A DNA stretch of 5,879 nt, taken from positions 5,230-11,108 of the forward strand of contig JAHXHT010000061.1 in assembly GCA_025656435.1 (NCBI GenBank). The letters run 5' to 3'. The translations under genes and the position numbers were made by a program. How positions within the stretch are numbered: the first letter of the stretch is position 1; each line of letters begins with the position of its first letter. Shown here piece by piece: positions 1-5,842 of this stretch. The notes beneath the pieces were generated by a model that ran no database searches, was not told where the DNA came from, and saw only the letters and a program-made list of their open reading frames with translations. Source of the DNA: Candidatus Thiodiazotropha sp. (ex Gloverina cf. vestifex). GTDB lineage: Bacteria > Pseudomonadota > Gammaproteobacteria > Chromatiales > Chromatiaceae.

Positions 1-43
1 AGTGAGTTAGTGAGTTAGTGAGTTAGTGAGTTAGTGAGTTAGT
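1..43. repeat. Octanucleotide tandem repeat, left end cut by window
   Basis: The unit AGTGAGTT is repeated five times without error, followed by a partial AGT. The first base of the window is already inside the array, so the true copy number is unknown. Because 8 is not a multiple of 3, each frame reads every phase of the unit. The plus strand then meets TAG and TGA, and the minus strand meets TAA, so the array cannot be coding. It lies 3' of the M16 operon and just past a six-base A run (T run on the minus strand). Short perfect arrays of this kind are prone to slipped-strand length change. Whether it has any function here is unknown. Confidence 0.95.
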
Positions 44-61
44 AAAAAAGATTGCAGAATC
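44..61 (-). terminator. Weak terminator-like hairpin plus T run after the M16 operon
   Basis: Read on the minus strand, about 25 bases after the stop of the downstream M16 gene, there is a short stem GATT-CTGC-AATC (50-61) immediately followed by TTTTTT (49-44). The T run and position suit an intrinsic terminator. However, the stem is only four base pairs and AT-rich, so it would be weak. The operon may instead read through into a gene left of the window. Confidence 0.25.
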
Positions 62-85
62 AGCATACCCGAGATACGAACACCG

Positions 86-1432
86 TCAATTACCCTTACT
101 GTCAGTCTGTGCCAGAGGCTCACTGAAACGACCAACCTGTATGGTTACCAGCCGTTCCGGATCGATACGCTGCTTGAAAGCATCACGGATCTGATCCCGT
201 GTCACCGCCTCCACCTTTCCGACAAACTGATCCAGATAATCAAGTGGCAGATTGTAAAAACCGATCACCGACAGATACTGGATGATCTTGCTGTTGGAGG
301 CGATACGCAGCGGGAATCCTCCCGTGATGTTCTGCTTGGCAGCCTTCAACTCCGCTTCCGTCGGACCCTCTTCGATAAATTGCCCCAGGGTATCAGTGAG
401 GACTCTCAGCGCCTCGTCAGCCTGATCATTTTTCGTCTGCAAGCCAAGCTGAAAGATACCCGGTTGACGCATAGGCAGAAAATAACTGTAGACGCTGTAA
501 CTCAAACCACGCTTTTCGCGTACCTCATCACTGAGCAATGAGACCAGCCCGCTACCACCGAGGATATGGTTACCCACGTAGAGCATGAAATAGTCAGGAT
601 CACCCCTGCGCATACCCGGCTGCCCCAGATAGAGATGGGACTGACTAGAGGGAAAAGGAATACGCTCCGTGACCGCCTGCTGCAGAGTAGCCACCTCAGG
701 CAGAGAAGGTACAGGTTCACCTGCCGGGAGTGATGCTGTGAGTTGTTCAGCAATGGCTTTGGCCTGTTTTCGATCAATCGCACCGACAATGGCCACCTGG
801 GCATTACCTGCGACATAAAGACGCTTGTGTGTCTCGATAATGTCATCGCGTGTGATCGATTTCACCGACTCTCTGGTGCCTTCCGGATCTGCTGCATAGG
901 GGTGGTCACCGAACACCAACTCATAGAGACGCTTTTTACCCACACTGTCGGGAGACTGCTCGTTCTGCAGCAGACTGGCTAGAATCGACTGTCGCTCACG
1001 CTCAATCTCCTCTGGATCGAAGCTGGGTTCGGCCAGAATCTTCGTCATGGTTTCCAGGGTCACAGAAAGTGCATCCAGCTTGGTCAGCGTACGGGCAGAT
1101 ACCCAGGCCATGTCACGCAGAGAACCTACCTCCAATTGTGCGCCCACGCGTTCCAACCGTTCTGCAATCTCTTGGGCGCTCCACTCCCCGGCCCCTTCCG
1201 ACAGCAGGTTATTGGTAAACGATGTCACACCCGGTTTATCTCGATCTCTGGCGCTGCCGGCATCAAACACGATACGCACATCGACCATGGGGATCTCCGG
1301 GGCTTCGACAAAAAGCACTCCGGCCCCATTAGTCGTCTGCCAGCTCTGGATCTGCGGTCCTGCAAACAATGTCGAGGTAAACCAGAGGCCGATGATCAAC
1401 AGAAGCCGTGAAAAGTTAGCGTTACCCACCAT
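86..1432 (-). CDS. Exported M16-family protein lacking the zinc motif (non-catalytic partner)
   Basis: A 448-residue protein of the insulinase/processing-peptidase (M16) family, with two tandem M16 domains and the usual length for bacterial two-domain members. Residues 1-24 look like a Sec signal peptide: R9, a hydrophobic stretch at 10-17, and a likely cut after LFA (A24), so it should be periplasmic. The segment matching the active-site helix reads GVTSFTNNLLSEG (68-80). In place of HxxEH it has S71, N74 and N75, so zinc cannot be bound in the normal way. The C-terminal domain keeps the stretch R308-G-L-S-Y312, the R/Y type of motif found in inactive subunits of M16 heterodimers. Its ATG overlaps the end of the upstream catalytic gene by 11 bases and has a strong ribosome binding site, so the two are probably made together and pair up. 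I infer a role in substrate binding or completing the active site. The substrate is unknown. Confidence 0.93.
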   Translation of the reverse strand: MVGNANFSRLLLIIGLWFTSTLFAGPQIQSWQTTNGAGVLFVEAPEIPMVDVRIVFDAGSARDRDKPGVTSFTNNLLSEGAGEWSAQEIAERLERVGAQLEVGSLRDMAWVSARTLTKLDALSVTLETMTKILAEPSFDPEEIERERQSILASLLQNEQSPDSVGKKRLYELVFGDHPYAADPEGTRESVKSITRDDIIETHKRLYVAGNAQVAIVGAIDRKQAKAIAEQLTASLPAGEPVPSLPEVATLQQAVTERIPFPSSQSHLYLGQPGMRRGDPDYFMLYVGNHILGGSGLVSLLSDEVREKRGLSYSVYSYFLPMRQPGIFQLGLQTKNDQADEALRVLTDTLGQFIEEGPTEAELKAAKQNITGGFPLRIASNSKIIQYLSVIGFYNLPLDYLDQFVGKVEAVTRDQIRDAFKQRIDPERLVTIQVGRFSEPLAQTDSKGN

Positions 1433-2783
1433 GACGTCCTCCTGCCGCTGCCTTTACGGGTTTTTTGTTTTCCATGGGCAAAGGCTCCAGCACCGCAACA
1501 CTGAGGTTGCTCTCGACCAGATACTTCTGGGCCACCTCGCGTATCTGTTCCGGGGTTACCTGTTTCAGATGATCGACATACTCATCGGCCAGGCGCCAAT
1601 CGAGCCCAATGGTTTCCAGTTGCCCAATCAGCATGGCCTGGTAGAAAGCGGAATCTTTCTCGAAGACCTTGGCGGCAATAATCTGGTTGCGTACACGCTC
1701 CATCTCCTTTTCACTCACAAGCTCAGATTTGAATCGTTCGATCTCCTCCAACAGAGCGGTCTCAATCTTCTCGACAGACTTACCCGGGGTAGGGACCGCA
1801 TCCATAGTCAGCATGCCGGAAAGTCGAGAGAAGGCGTTGTAACTGGCATCCGCTGAAGCGGCCAGTTTGCTACCACGAATCAGATGATTGGTTAATCTCG
1901 CACTGCTGCCGCCATCGAGTACATAAGCCAACATCTCCAACGCATAGGGTTCCCAAGGGGCGTCCGCCTTACCGATCACAGGTGTCTTGTAACCCAGTAT
2001 CAAGTAAGGCTGGCGGGCTGGTGCTTTCACGGTGAAACGCTTGATGCCCTTTTGTACTGGTTCGGTTCGCGGCTTGGGTCGGGCGATCTGCTCCGGCTTG
2101 AGTGGACCAAAATACTGCTCAGCAAGTTTTATCACATGATCGGGTTCCACATCGCCAACTACCACCAGTGTGGCATTGTTGGGGGCATACCACATGCGAT
2201 ACCAAACCTGCAGGTCCGCCATCTCCAGGGCATCGAGATCTGCCATCCAGCCGATGACCGGGATACGGTAGGGTGAGGCCTCATAAGCACCGGCCAGGAA
2301 CTGCTCGTAGGTCAGCGAGGTCGGCTTGTCCTCGGTGCGCATGCGGCGTTCCTCCTTTACCACTTCAACCTCTTTGAGGAACTCTTTCTGCAGCAGTTTG
2401 AGGTTTCGCATACGGTCTGCTTCCAGGCGGAAGGAGACTTCAAGACGGTCGCTGGACATGGTCTGAAAATAAGCCGTGTAGTCACGACCGGTAAAGGCAT
2501 TTTCATCACCGCCATTGGCCGCGATAATGCGGGAAAACTCTCCGGGCTCCAGATTCTCCGTACCTTTGAACATCATATGTTCAAGCACATGGGAAACGCC
2601 GGTGATACCCCCGTGTTCGTAACTGGAACCCACCTTGTACCAGACCTGGGATACGGCAATAGGCGCCCGCCTGTCGGGCTTGATGATGACTTTCATGCCA
2701 TTATCAAGTTGGTGTTCAACCACCTCAGCCTGTACTTGGCATAACCCCAGCATCAGAAGTAAACCTATCATCACGCTACGCAT
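1422..2783 (-). CDS. Exported zinc metallopeptidase, M16 family (catalytic subunit)
   Basis: A 453-residue two-domain M16 peptidase. A signal peptide is visible at about residues 1-19 (hydrophobic 5-15, likely cut after VQA), which places the enzyme in the periplasm. The inverted zinc motif HVLEH is at 65-69: H65 and H69 bind zinc and E68 is the catalytic base. E145 in the VVKEERRMR stretch sits 76 residues after H69, the expected spacing for the third zinc ligand. GGDENAFTGRDYTAYF (91-106) is the conserved strand near the active site. The C-terminal domain starts around residue 250, and its equivalent of the partner's R/Y motif is RGSKLAASADASY, without the pair. That fits a catalytic subunit that depends on the downstream gene product. 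The protein ends in a Lys/Ala/Gly-rich tail (439-453). It is the first gene of the minus-strand operon. The peptide substrate is not evident, and no gene symbol is safe; it is not E. coli pqqL in layout. Confidence 0.95.
   Translation of the reverse strand: MRSVMIGLLLMLGLCQVQAEVVEHQLDNGMKVIIKPDRRAPIAVSQVWYKVGSSYEHGGITGVSHVLEHMMFKGTENLEPGEFSRIIAANGGDENAFTGRDYTAYFQTMSSDRLEVSFRLEADRMRNLKLLQKEFLKEVEVVKEERRMRTEDKPTSLTYEQFLAGAYEASPYRIPVIGWMADLDALEMADLQVWYRMWYAPNNATLVVVGDVEPDHVIKLAEQYFGPLKPEQIARPKPRTEPVQKGIKRFTVKAPARQPYLILGYKTPVIGKADAPWEPYALEMLAYVLDGGSSARLTNHLIRGSKLAASADASYNAFSRLSGMLTMDAVPTPGKSVEKIETALLEEIERFKSELVSEKEMERVRNQIIAAKVFEKDSAFYQAMLIGQLETIGLDWRLADEYVDHLKQVTPEQIREVAQKYLVESNLSVAVLEPLPMENKKPVKAAAGGRHGG
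1437..1443 (-). promoter_or_regulatory. Strong Shine-Dalgarno site inside the upstream gene
   Basis: On the minus strand AGGAGGA lies four bases before the ATG at 1432-1430. It falls within the last codons (Gly-Gly-Arg-His) of the upstream M16 gene. It supports the chosen start and the 11-base gene overlap, an arrangement suited to translational coupling. Confidence 0.8.
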
Positions 2784-2791
2784 CTAGAGCA

Positions 2792-2797
2792 TCCTTT
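2792..2797 (-). promoter_or_regulatory. Ribosome binding site of the catalytic M16 gene
   Basis: On the minus strand AAAGGA ends eight bases before the ATG at 2783-2781. It supports that start, which also gives a complete signal peptide. It partly overlaps a 10-base palindrome, CTTTATAAAG (2794-2803). Confidence 0.65.
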
Positions 2798-2851
2798 ATA
2801 AAGTTTTTTCTACCATCAAGCAGCACCGAGTGTCCGGCAAGTAACAAAGAC

Positions 2852-2879
2852 ATTCGAATCAAAACATGTTTGCCGTCAA
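2852..2879 (-). promoter_or_regulatory. Possible sigma-70 promoter for the M16 operon
   Basis: On the minus strand TTGACG (2879-2874; five of six match TTGACA) is separated by 16 bases from TCGAAT (2857-2852; four of six match TATAAT). It lies about 70 bases before the start codon. The -35 box is good, the -10 box poor. The spacer contains the palindrome AAACATGTTT. Confidence 0.35.
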
Positions 2880-2887
2880 ATTAAATC

Positions 2888-2904
2888 CACTGAATAGTTC
2901 AGTG
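2888..2904. repeat. Inverted repeat CACTGAA-TAG-TTCAGTG, operator-like
   Basis: Two perfect seven-base arms around a three-base centre, located just upstream of the possible -35 box of the M16 promoter and between the divergent genes. On the plus strand it is followed by TTTTT (2905-2909), which gives a terminator look, but no plus-strand gene lies before it. A protein binding site is the more natural reading. No known regulator motif is recognised. Confidence 0.45.
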
Positions 2905-3004
2905 TTTTTCGAGCTATCCGTTCCCAAGCCCACTCGTCTCTGGTGTTTTGAGAAATTTCCGACCAAAACCGACCAAGCCCTTTCTATCCGGCCTTACAGC
3001 CATG

Positions 3005-3010
3005 TAGAAT
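3005..3010 (+). promoter_or_regulatory. Weak candidate -10 box for ftsY
   Basis: TAGAAT matches five of six bases of TATAAT and lies about 115 bases before the ftsY start. The only -35-like sequence at a usable distance is TTTCTA (2981-2986, 18-base spacer), which is poor. The box runs into the left arm of the 3006-3039 inverted repeat, so if it is real, that repeat could act as an operator. Confidence 0.22.
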
Positions 3011-3039
3011 ACCCGTCTGTGGCAGACCGGCGGTATTCT
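3006..3039. repeat. Large interrupted inverted repeat upstream of ftsY
   Basis: Outer arms AGAATACC (3006-3013) and GGTATTCT (3032-3039) are perfectly complementary. Inside them GTCTG (3015-3019) and CAGAC (3023-3027) form a second stem around TGG. The two stems are separated by an asymmetric internal loop (one base against four). This makes 13 base pairs in 34 bases. It lies about 87 bases before the ftsY start. It could be a leader RNA hairpin or a protein site. No clear T run follows, so it is a poor terminator on either strand. Confidence 0.6.
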
Positions 3040-3075
3040 TTCAAAGTCTTCGGTCAATGTCTAAACAACAACTAA

Positions 3076-3099
3076 GAACCTGTCGCTGGGACAGAGTTC
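3076..3099 (+). other. Nine-base-pair hairpin in the ftsY leader
   Basis: GAACCTGTC (3076-3084) pairs with GACAG-GTTC (3090-3094 and 3096-3099) around the loop GCTGG, with a single bulged A at 3095. The hairpin ends 26 bases before the ftsY ATG. No T run follows, so it is not a standard terminator. It is probably in the transcribed leader of ftsY and could affect translation or mRNA stability. It lies outside the coding sequence if 3126 is the true start, but inside it if translation began at 3057. Confidence 0.5.
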
Positions 3100-3125
3100 C
3101 TCATCCACCCCCGGTAGTCCAGTGT

Positions 3126-4115
3126 ATGTTTGGATTTGGTAAAAAGAACAAGGCGACCAAGACAGAATCTGTGGAGCAACCCGCAGATAAAGAGAAACGG
3201 GGACTCTTTGCGCGGTTACAGGAACGCCTCTCCCGCACCCGCCACAATCTTACCGATGGCCTGTCCAATCTGGTGCTGGGTCGAAAAACGATCGATGAAG
3301 AGCTGCTGGAAGAGCTCGAAACTCTGCTCCTCACTGCCGATGTGGGTGTCGAGGCCACTAACCGGATCATCCAAAATCTGACCGAACGCGTCAGACGCAA
3401 GGAGCTCGACGATCCTGAGGCACTCAGCCAAGCCCTCAAGCACCAACTCCTCGAAATATTGGAGCAGAGTGACGCACCTCTGCCGGAACGCAAACAAGGC
3501 ACCCCCCTGGTAATGATGATGGTCGGCATCAACGGCGCAGGTAAAACCACTACCATCGGTAAGCTCGCCCGAAAACTACAACTCGATGGCGAAAGTGTCA
3601 TGCTGGCTGCTGGCGACACCTTTCGTGCCGCTGCTGTCGAGCAGTTACAGACTTGGGGAGAACGCAATCAGGTAACTGTCATTGCACAACATACCGGAGC
3701 CGATGCCGCCTCGGTCTGTTTTGACGCGCTGCAGGCGGCGACCGCCCGCAAAAGTGATGTACTGATCGCCGATACGGCTGGGCGTCTGCATACCAAAACC
3801 AATCTGATGGATGAGCTGTCCAAAATCGCTCGGGTCATGAAGAAGATAGATCCGGATGCACCCCATGAAGTGCTGCTGGTGGTCGATGCAGGAACCGGGC
3901 AGAATGCCGTCAACCAGGCCATCCAGTTCCACCAGGCGGTCGCTCTCACAGGCATTGTCATAACCAAGCTGGATGGTACTGCCAAAGGTGGGGTGGTATT
4001 CGCTATTGCTGATAAGGTGAAGATACCGATCCGCTTCATTGGTGTTGGTGAAGCCATCGAGGACCTGCGAGAATTCGATCCGAGAGAATTCGTCGACGCA
4101 CTGTTTGCAACCTGA
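3126..4115 (+). CDS. ftsY: Signal recognition particle receptor FtsY
   Basis: A GTPase of 329 residues that receives signal recognition particle-bound ribosomes at the inner membrane and passes them to the Sec translocon. The N-terminal basic start and RGLFARLQERLSRTRHNL (25-42) match the amphipathic membrane-targeting helix. The N domain follows (about 45-115), then the G domain with G1 GINGAGKT (134-141), DTFRAAA (164-170), G3 DTAGR (216-220), G4 TKLD (280-283) and the closing GVGE (306-309). The tail EFVDALF is typical. E. coli FtsY (497 residues) has a long acidic A domain; here only about 25 residues precede the targeting helix, so this is a short form. An in-frame ATG at 3057 would add 23 residues (rich in Pro, Cys and Trp) unlike any FtsY start. 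I therefore chose 3126, which begins MFGFGKK. Neither start has a clear Shine-Dalgarno sequence. ftsE follows after 20 bases. Confidence 0.96.
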   Translation: MFGFGKKNKATKTESVEQPADKEKRGLFARLQERLSRTRHNLTDGLSNLVLGRKTIDEELLEELETLLLTADVGVEATNRIIQNLTERVRRKELDDPEALSQALKHQLLEILEQSDAPLPERKQGTPLVMMMVGINGAGKTTTIGKLARKLQLDGESVMLAAGDTFRAAAVEQLQTWGERNQVTVIAQHTGADAASVCFDALQAATARKSDVLIADTAGRLHTKTNLMDELSKIARVMKKIDPDAPHEVLLVVDAGTGQNAVNQAIQFHQAVALTGIVITKLDGTAKGGVVFAIADKVKIPIRFIGVGEAIEDLREFDPREFVDALFAT

Positions 4116-4121
4116 AAGCCT

Positions 4122-4139
4122 ATGGAAAAAGAGATTTGA
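4122..4139 (+). other. Five-codon mini-ORF overlapping the ftsE start
   Basis: ATG GAA AAA GAG ATT TGA encodes Met-Glu-Lys-Glu-Ile. Its stop TGA (4137-4139) overlaps the TTG start of ftsE (4136-4138), giving the sequence TTGA. It lies in the 20-base gap after ftsY and has no clear ribosome binding site of its own. If translated, ending ribosomes could restart at the TTG. It may equally be chance. Confidence 0.3.
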
Positions 4140-4813
4140 TCCATTTCGATAATGTCAGCAAACGCTATCCCGGTGGACATACCGGACTCAGCAACGTCAG
4201 TTTCCGCATTGAACCGGAAGAGATGGTCTTTCTCACTGGCCATTCCGGCGCCGGAAAAAGTACGCTGCTGAAATTGATTGGCTTACTTGAACGCTCCAGC
4301 GGTGGCCAAGTGCATGTCAACGGACGCAATCTCACCCGACTGAAAAACCGCAAAATCCCCTATCATCGCCGGGATGTGGGGATGATTTTCCAGGATCACC
4401 GACTCCTGCACGATCGCACAGTCTTCGACAATGTCGCCCTGCCCCTGGTTGTCTCCGGCCTCGGCCATAAAGAGATCGGACGTCGAGTACGGGCCGCACT
4501 GGACAAGGTCGGCCTGTTGTACAAAGAGAAAGAGCCGCCCGCCACACTCTCTGGCGGTGAACAACAGCGAGTCGGCATAGCCCGTGCCGTGGTCAGCAAA
4601 CCTCCATTGCTGTTGGCGGATGAGCCAACTGGCAATCTTGATCCAGACCTCTCCCGGGAGATCATGGATCTCTTCAGCCAGTTCAACCAGGTCGGTGTCA
4701 CCCTGCTCATCGCGACCCACGACATCGAACTGATCAACCGGATGAATAAACGCATTCTCACCCTCAGCAAAGGGGCCTTGACCGGTGACTCACAGGCTGA
4801 GGACCCGGCATGA
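4136..4813 (+). CDS. ftsE: Cell division ABC transporter ATP-binding protein FtsE
   Basis: The ATPase of the FtsEX complex, which works with FtsX at the division septum to regulate cell-wall hydrolases; it is not thought to transport a solute. It has 225 residues, close to E. coli FtsE (222). Motifs in order: Walker A GHSGAGKST (35-43), Q-loop Q86 in FQDH, signature LSGGEQQ (138-144), Walker B LLLADE (158-163, with D162 and E163), D-loop NLD (167-169) and switch His H195. All key residues are present. The start is TTG, chosen because MIHFDNVSKRYPGG lines up with the usual FtsE beginning and no ATG or GTG lies nearby in frame. A weak GGA (4124-4126) sits nine bases before it. The last codons overlap the ftsX start as ATGA. 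It is expected to be cotranscribed with ftsY and ftsX. Confidence 0.96.
   Translation: MIHFDNVSKRYPGGHTGLSNVSFRIEPEEMVFLTGHSGAGKSTLLKLIGLLERSSGGQVHVNGRNLTRLKNRKIPYHRRDVGMIFQDHRLLHDRTVFDNVALPLVVSGLGHKEIGRRVRAALDKVGLLYKEKEPPATLSGGEQQRVGIARAVVSKPPLLLADEPTGNLDPDLSREIMDLFSQFNQVGVTLLIATHDIELINRMNKRILTLSKGALTGDSQAEDPA
4798..4803 (+). promoter_or_regulatory. Ribosome binding site of ftsX
   Basis: TGAGGA lies within the last codons of ftsE, six bases before the ftsX ATG at 4810. It supports that start and the ATGA overlap, which favours equal production of the two partners. Confidence 0.65.
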
Positions 4814-5751
4814 GCGCCCGCCGCCTTCTGAATGCCACTCAGATATGGCTACAGCGTCATGCTCAAGTGGCCTTGGCAAGTCTCGGCCGACTGTTCAACA
4901 ACAGCCTCGGCTCGTTTATGACCTGCGCAGTGATAGGCATCGCCCTGGCCCTGCCGATCGGTCTACATGTAATCCTCAACAACCTACAGAGCATCAGCGG
5001 CGGCTGGGACAGTGGCGCCAGCATCTCCCTGTTTCTCCAGCAGACGGTCAGCGATGATCAAGCCGCCTCGCTGGCGGAAAAACTACGATTGCATCAACGT
5101 ATCGAGAAGGTCGAACTGGTGACCAAGCAAGCTGCCTTGGCTGAGTTCCGCAGGCTCAGCGGTTTTGGCGAGGCATTGGAGGCGCTGGATAACAACCCGT
5201 TACCCGCTTTACTGGTGATCCAACCCAAGACAGACTACACCAGTGCTGAGACAGCCCAGCTACTGGTAAGGGAGCTGGGATTGCTGCCTGAGGCGGATAT
5301 CGTGCAGCTCGATCTGCAGTGGGTGAGGCGCCTGCAGGCTATTACCGTCATCGCCCAGCGGGCAGTACTCGTGCTGGCCACCCTGCTCGGCCTGGCGGTG
5401 CTACTGATCATCGGTAATACCATTCGCTTGGAGATCCAGAACCGTCAGGCTGAGATTGAGATCACCAAACTGATCGGCGCCACCAATGCCTTTATCCGGC
5501 GTCCCTTCCTCTATACGGGCTTCTGGTATGGTCTCTTTGGCGGCATTATCGCCTGGCTGATGGTTGCCATCTCAGTCACCCTGCTCAGAGGACCCGTTGC
5601 CAATCTGGCCTCGCTCTACGAGAGTGCTTTCGATCTCAGTTCCCTCGGTTGGCTGAATGTGATCTCGCTGTTGGCTGCAAGCGCAGTGCTTGGCCTGGTC
5701 GGCTCCTGGCTGGCGGTCGGCAAGCATCTCAACGCTGTTGAACCCAACTGA
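4810..5751 (+). CDS. ftsX: Cell division membrane protein FtsX
   Basis: The inner-membrane partner of FtsE, 313 residues. A cytoplasmic N-terminus of about 35 residues is followed by transmembrane segment 1 (about 36-56) and a periplasmic domain (about 58-178), where FtsX relatives bind hydrolase activators such as EnvC. Segment 2 (about 184-205) leads into a cytoplasmic stretch, GNTIRLEIQNRQAEIEITK (202-220) and LIGATNAFIRRPFLYTG (221-237). This is the hallmark of FtsX/MacB-type permeases and the likely contact with FtsE. Segments 3 (about 236-258) and 4 (about 281-304) flank a short second periplasmic loop. E. coli FtsX is longer (352), mostly at the N-terminus, so this looks like a compact but complete version. 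It overlaps ftsE by four bases. The tail EPN is followed by a gap with no strong terminator. Confidence 0.96.
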   Translation: MSARRLLNATQIWLQRHAQVALASLGRLFNNSLGSFMTCAVIGIALALPIGLHVILNNLQSISGGWDSGASISLFLQQTVSDDQAASLAEKLRLHQRIEKVELVTKQAALAEFRRLSGFGEALEALDNNPLPALLVIQPKTDYTSAETAQLLVRELGLLPEADIVQLDLQWVRRLQAITVIAQRAVLVLATLLGLAVLLIIGNTIRLEIQNRQAEIEITKLIGATNAFIRRPFLYTGFWYGLFGGIIAWLMVAISVTLLRGPVANLASLYESAFDLSSLGWLNVISLLAASAVLGLVGSWLAVGKHLNAVEPN

Positions 5752-5785
5752 TACAGCCCATTATCCCATTGTTTCTAAAAACTAT

Positions 5786-5804
5786 TTCTTAAGGGTCTTA
5801 GGAA
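5786..5804. repeat. Hairpin downstream of ftsX
   Basis: TTCTTAAG (5786-5793) and CTTAGGAA (5797-5804) form an eight-base-pair stem, with one G-T pair, around GGT. On the plus strand no T run follows, so it is a poor terminator for ftsX. On the minus strand it is followed four bases later by TTTTT (5781-5777), so it would better suit a gene arriving from the right. No such gene can be confirmed in this window. Confidence 0.35.
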
Positions 5805-5822
5805 GCTAAGCGAGTCCAATCG

Positions 5823-5842
5823 GCTTCTCTCGAAGCAGTTTT
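5823..5842 (+). terminator. Possible weak terminator after ftsX
   Basis: GCTTC (5823-5827) and GAAGC (5832-5836) form a five-base-pair stem with loop TCTC, followed by AG and then TTTT (5839-5842). The arrangement resembles a small intrinsic terminator about 70 bases after the ftsX stop. The stem is short and the T run brief, so efficiency would be low. Confidence 0.25.

Larger units (their letters stand above)
2784..3125. other. Divergent control region between the M16 operon and ftsY
   Basis: A 342-base gap between two gene sets pointing away from each other, so it must hold both promoters and the ftsY leader. It is visibly more AT-rich than the genes, mainly at 2795-2910. Seen in it: a possible minus-strand promoter (2852-2879); small palindromes at 2794-2803 and AAACATGTTT at 2862-2871; an inverted repeat at 2888-2904; a direct repeat CCGACCAA at 2959-2966 and 2969-2976; a weak -10-like box TAGAAT at 3005-3010; and two hairpins at 3006-3039 and 3076-3099. 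I see no convincing gene in it. A 69-codon reading frame at 2866-3075 has no Shine-Dalgarno sequence and no recognisable similarity. Confidence 0.8.

Noticed and set aside
1047..1856. Long plus-strand frame (269 codons) antisense to the two M16 genes
   Set aside because: It is a shadow of two well-supported minus-strand genes, spans their junction, and its translation shows no family features.
2888..2909. Inverted repeat plus TTTTT read as a plus-strand terminator
   Set aside because: No plus-strand gene lies before it in this window, and the stem is short and AT-rich. An operator between divergent genes fits better.
2866..3075. A 69-codon plus-strand frame in the divergent region, starting at ATG 2866
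   Set aside because: No Shine-Dalgarno sequence, no recognisable similarity, its ATG lies in a small palindrome, and it runs through the hairpin and promoter-like signals. A chance open frame is the simpler reading.
3057..3125. N-terminal extension of FtsY from ATG 3057
   Set aside because: The added 23 residues do not resemble any FtsY N-terminus I know, the site lacks a Shine-Dalgarno sequence, and the internal Met at 3126 gives the typical MFGFGKK beginning.
4074..4099. Near-duplicate GAGAATTCG stretches at the end of ftsY
   Set aside because: They encode the REF...REF part of the normal FtsY C-terminus (LREFDPREFVDALF), so coding constraint and chance explain the repeat.
3668..4243. Minus-strand frame of 191 codons across ftsY and ftsE
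   Set aside because: Antisense shadow of two clearly recognised genes. Its composition (many Ser, Met and Ala) is what the complement of GC-biased codons produces.
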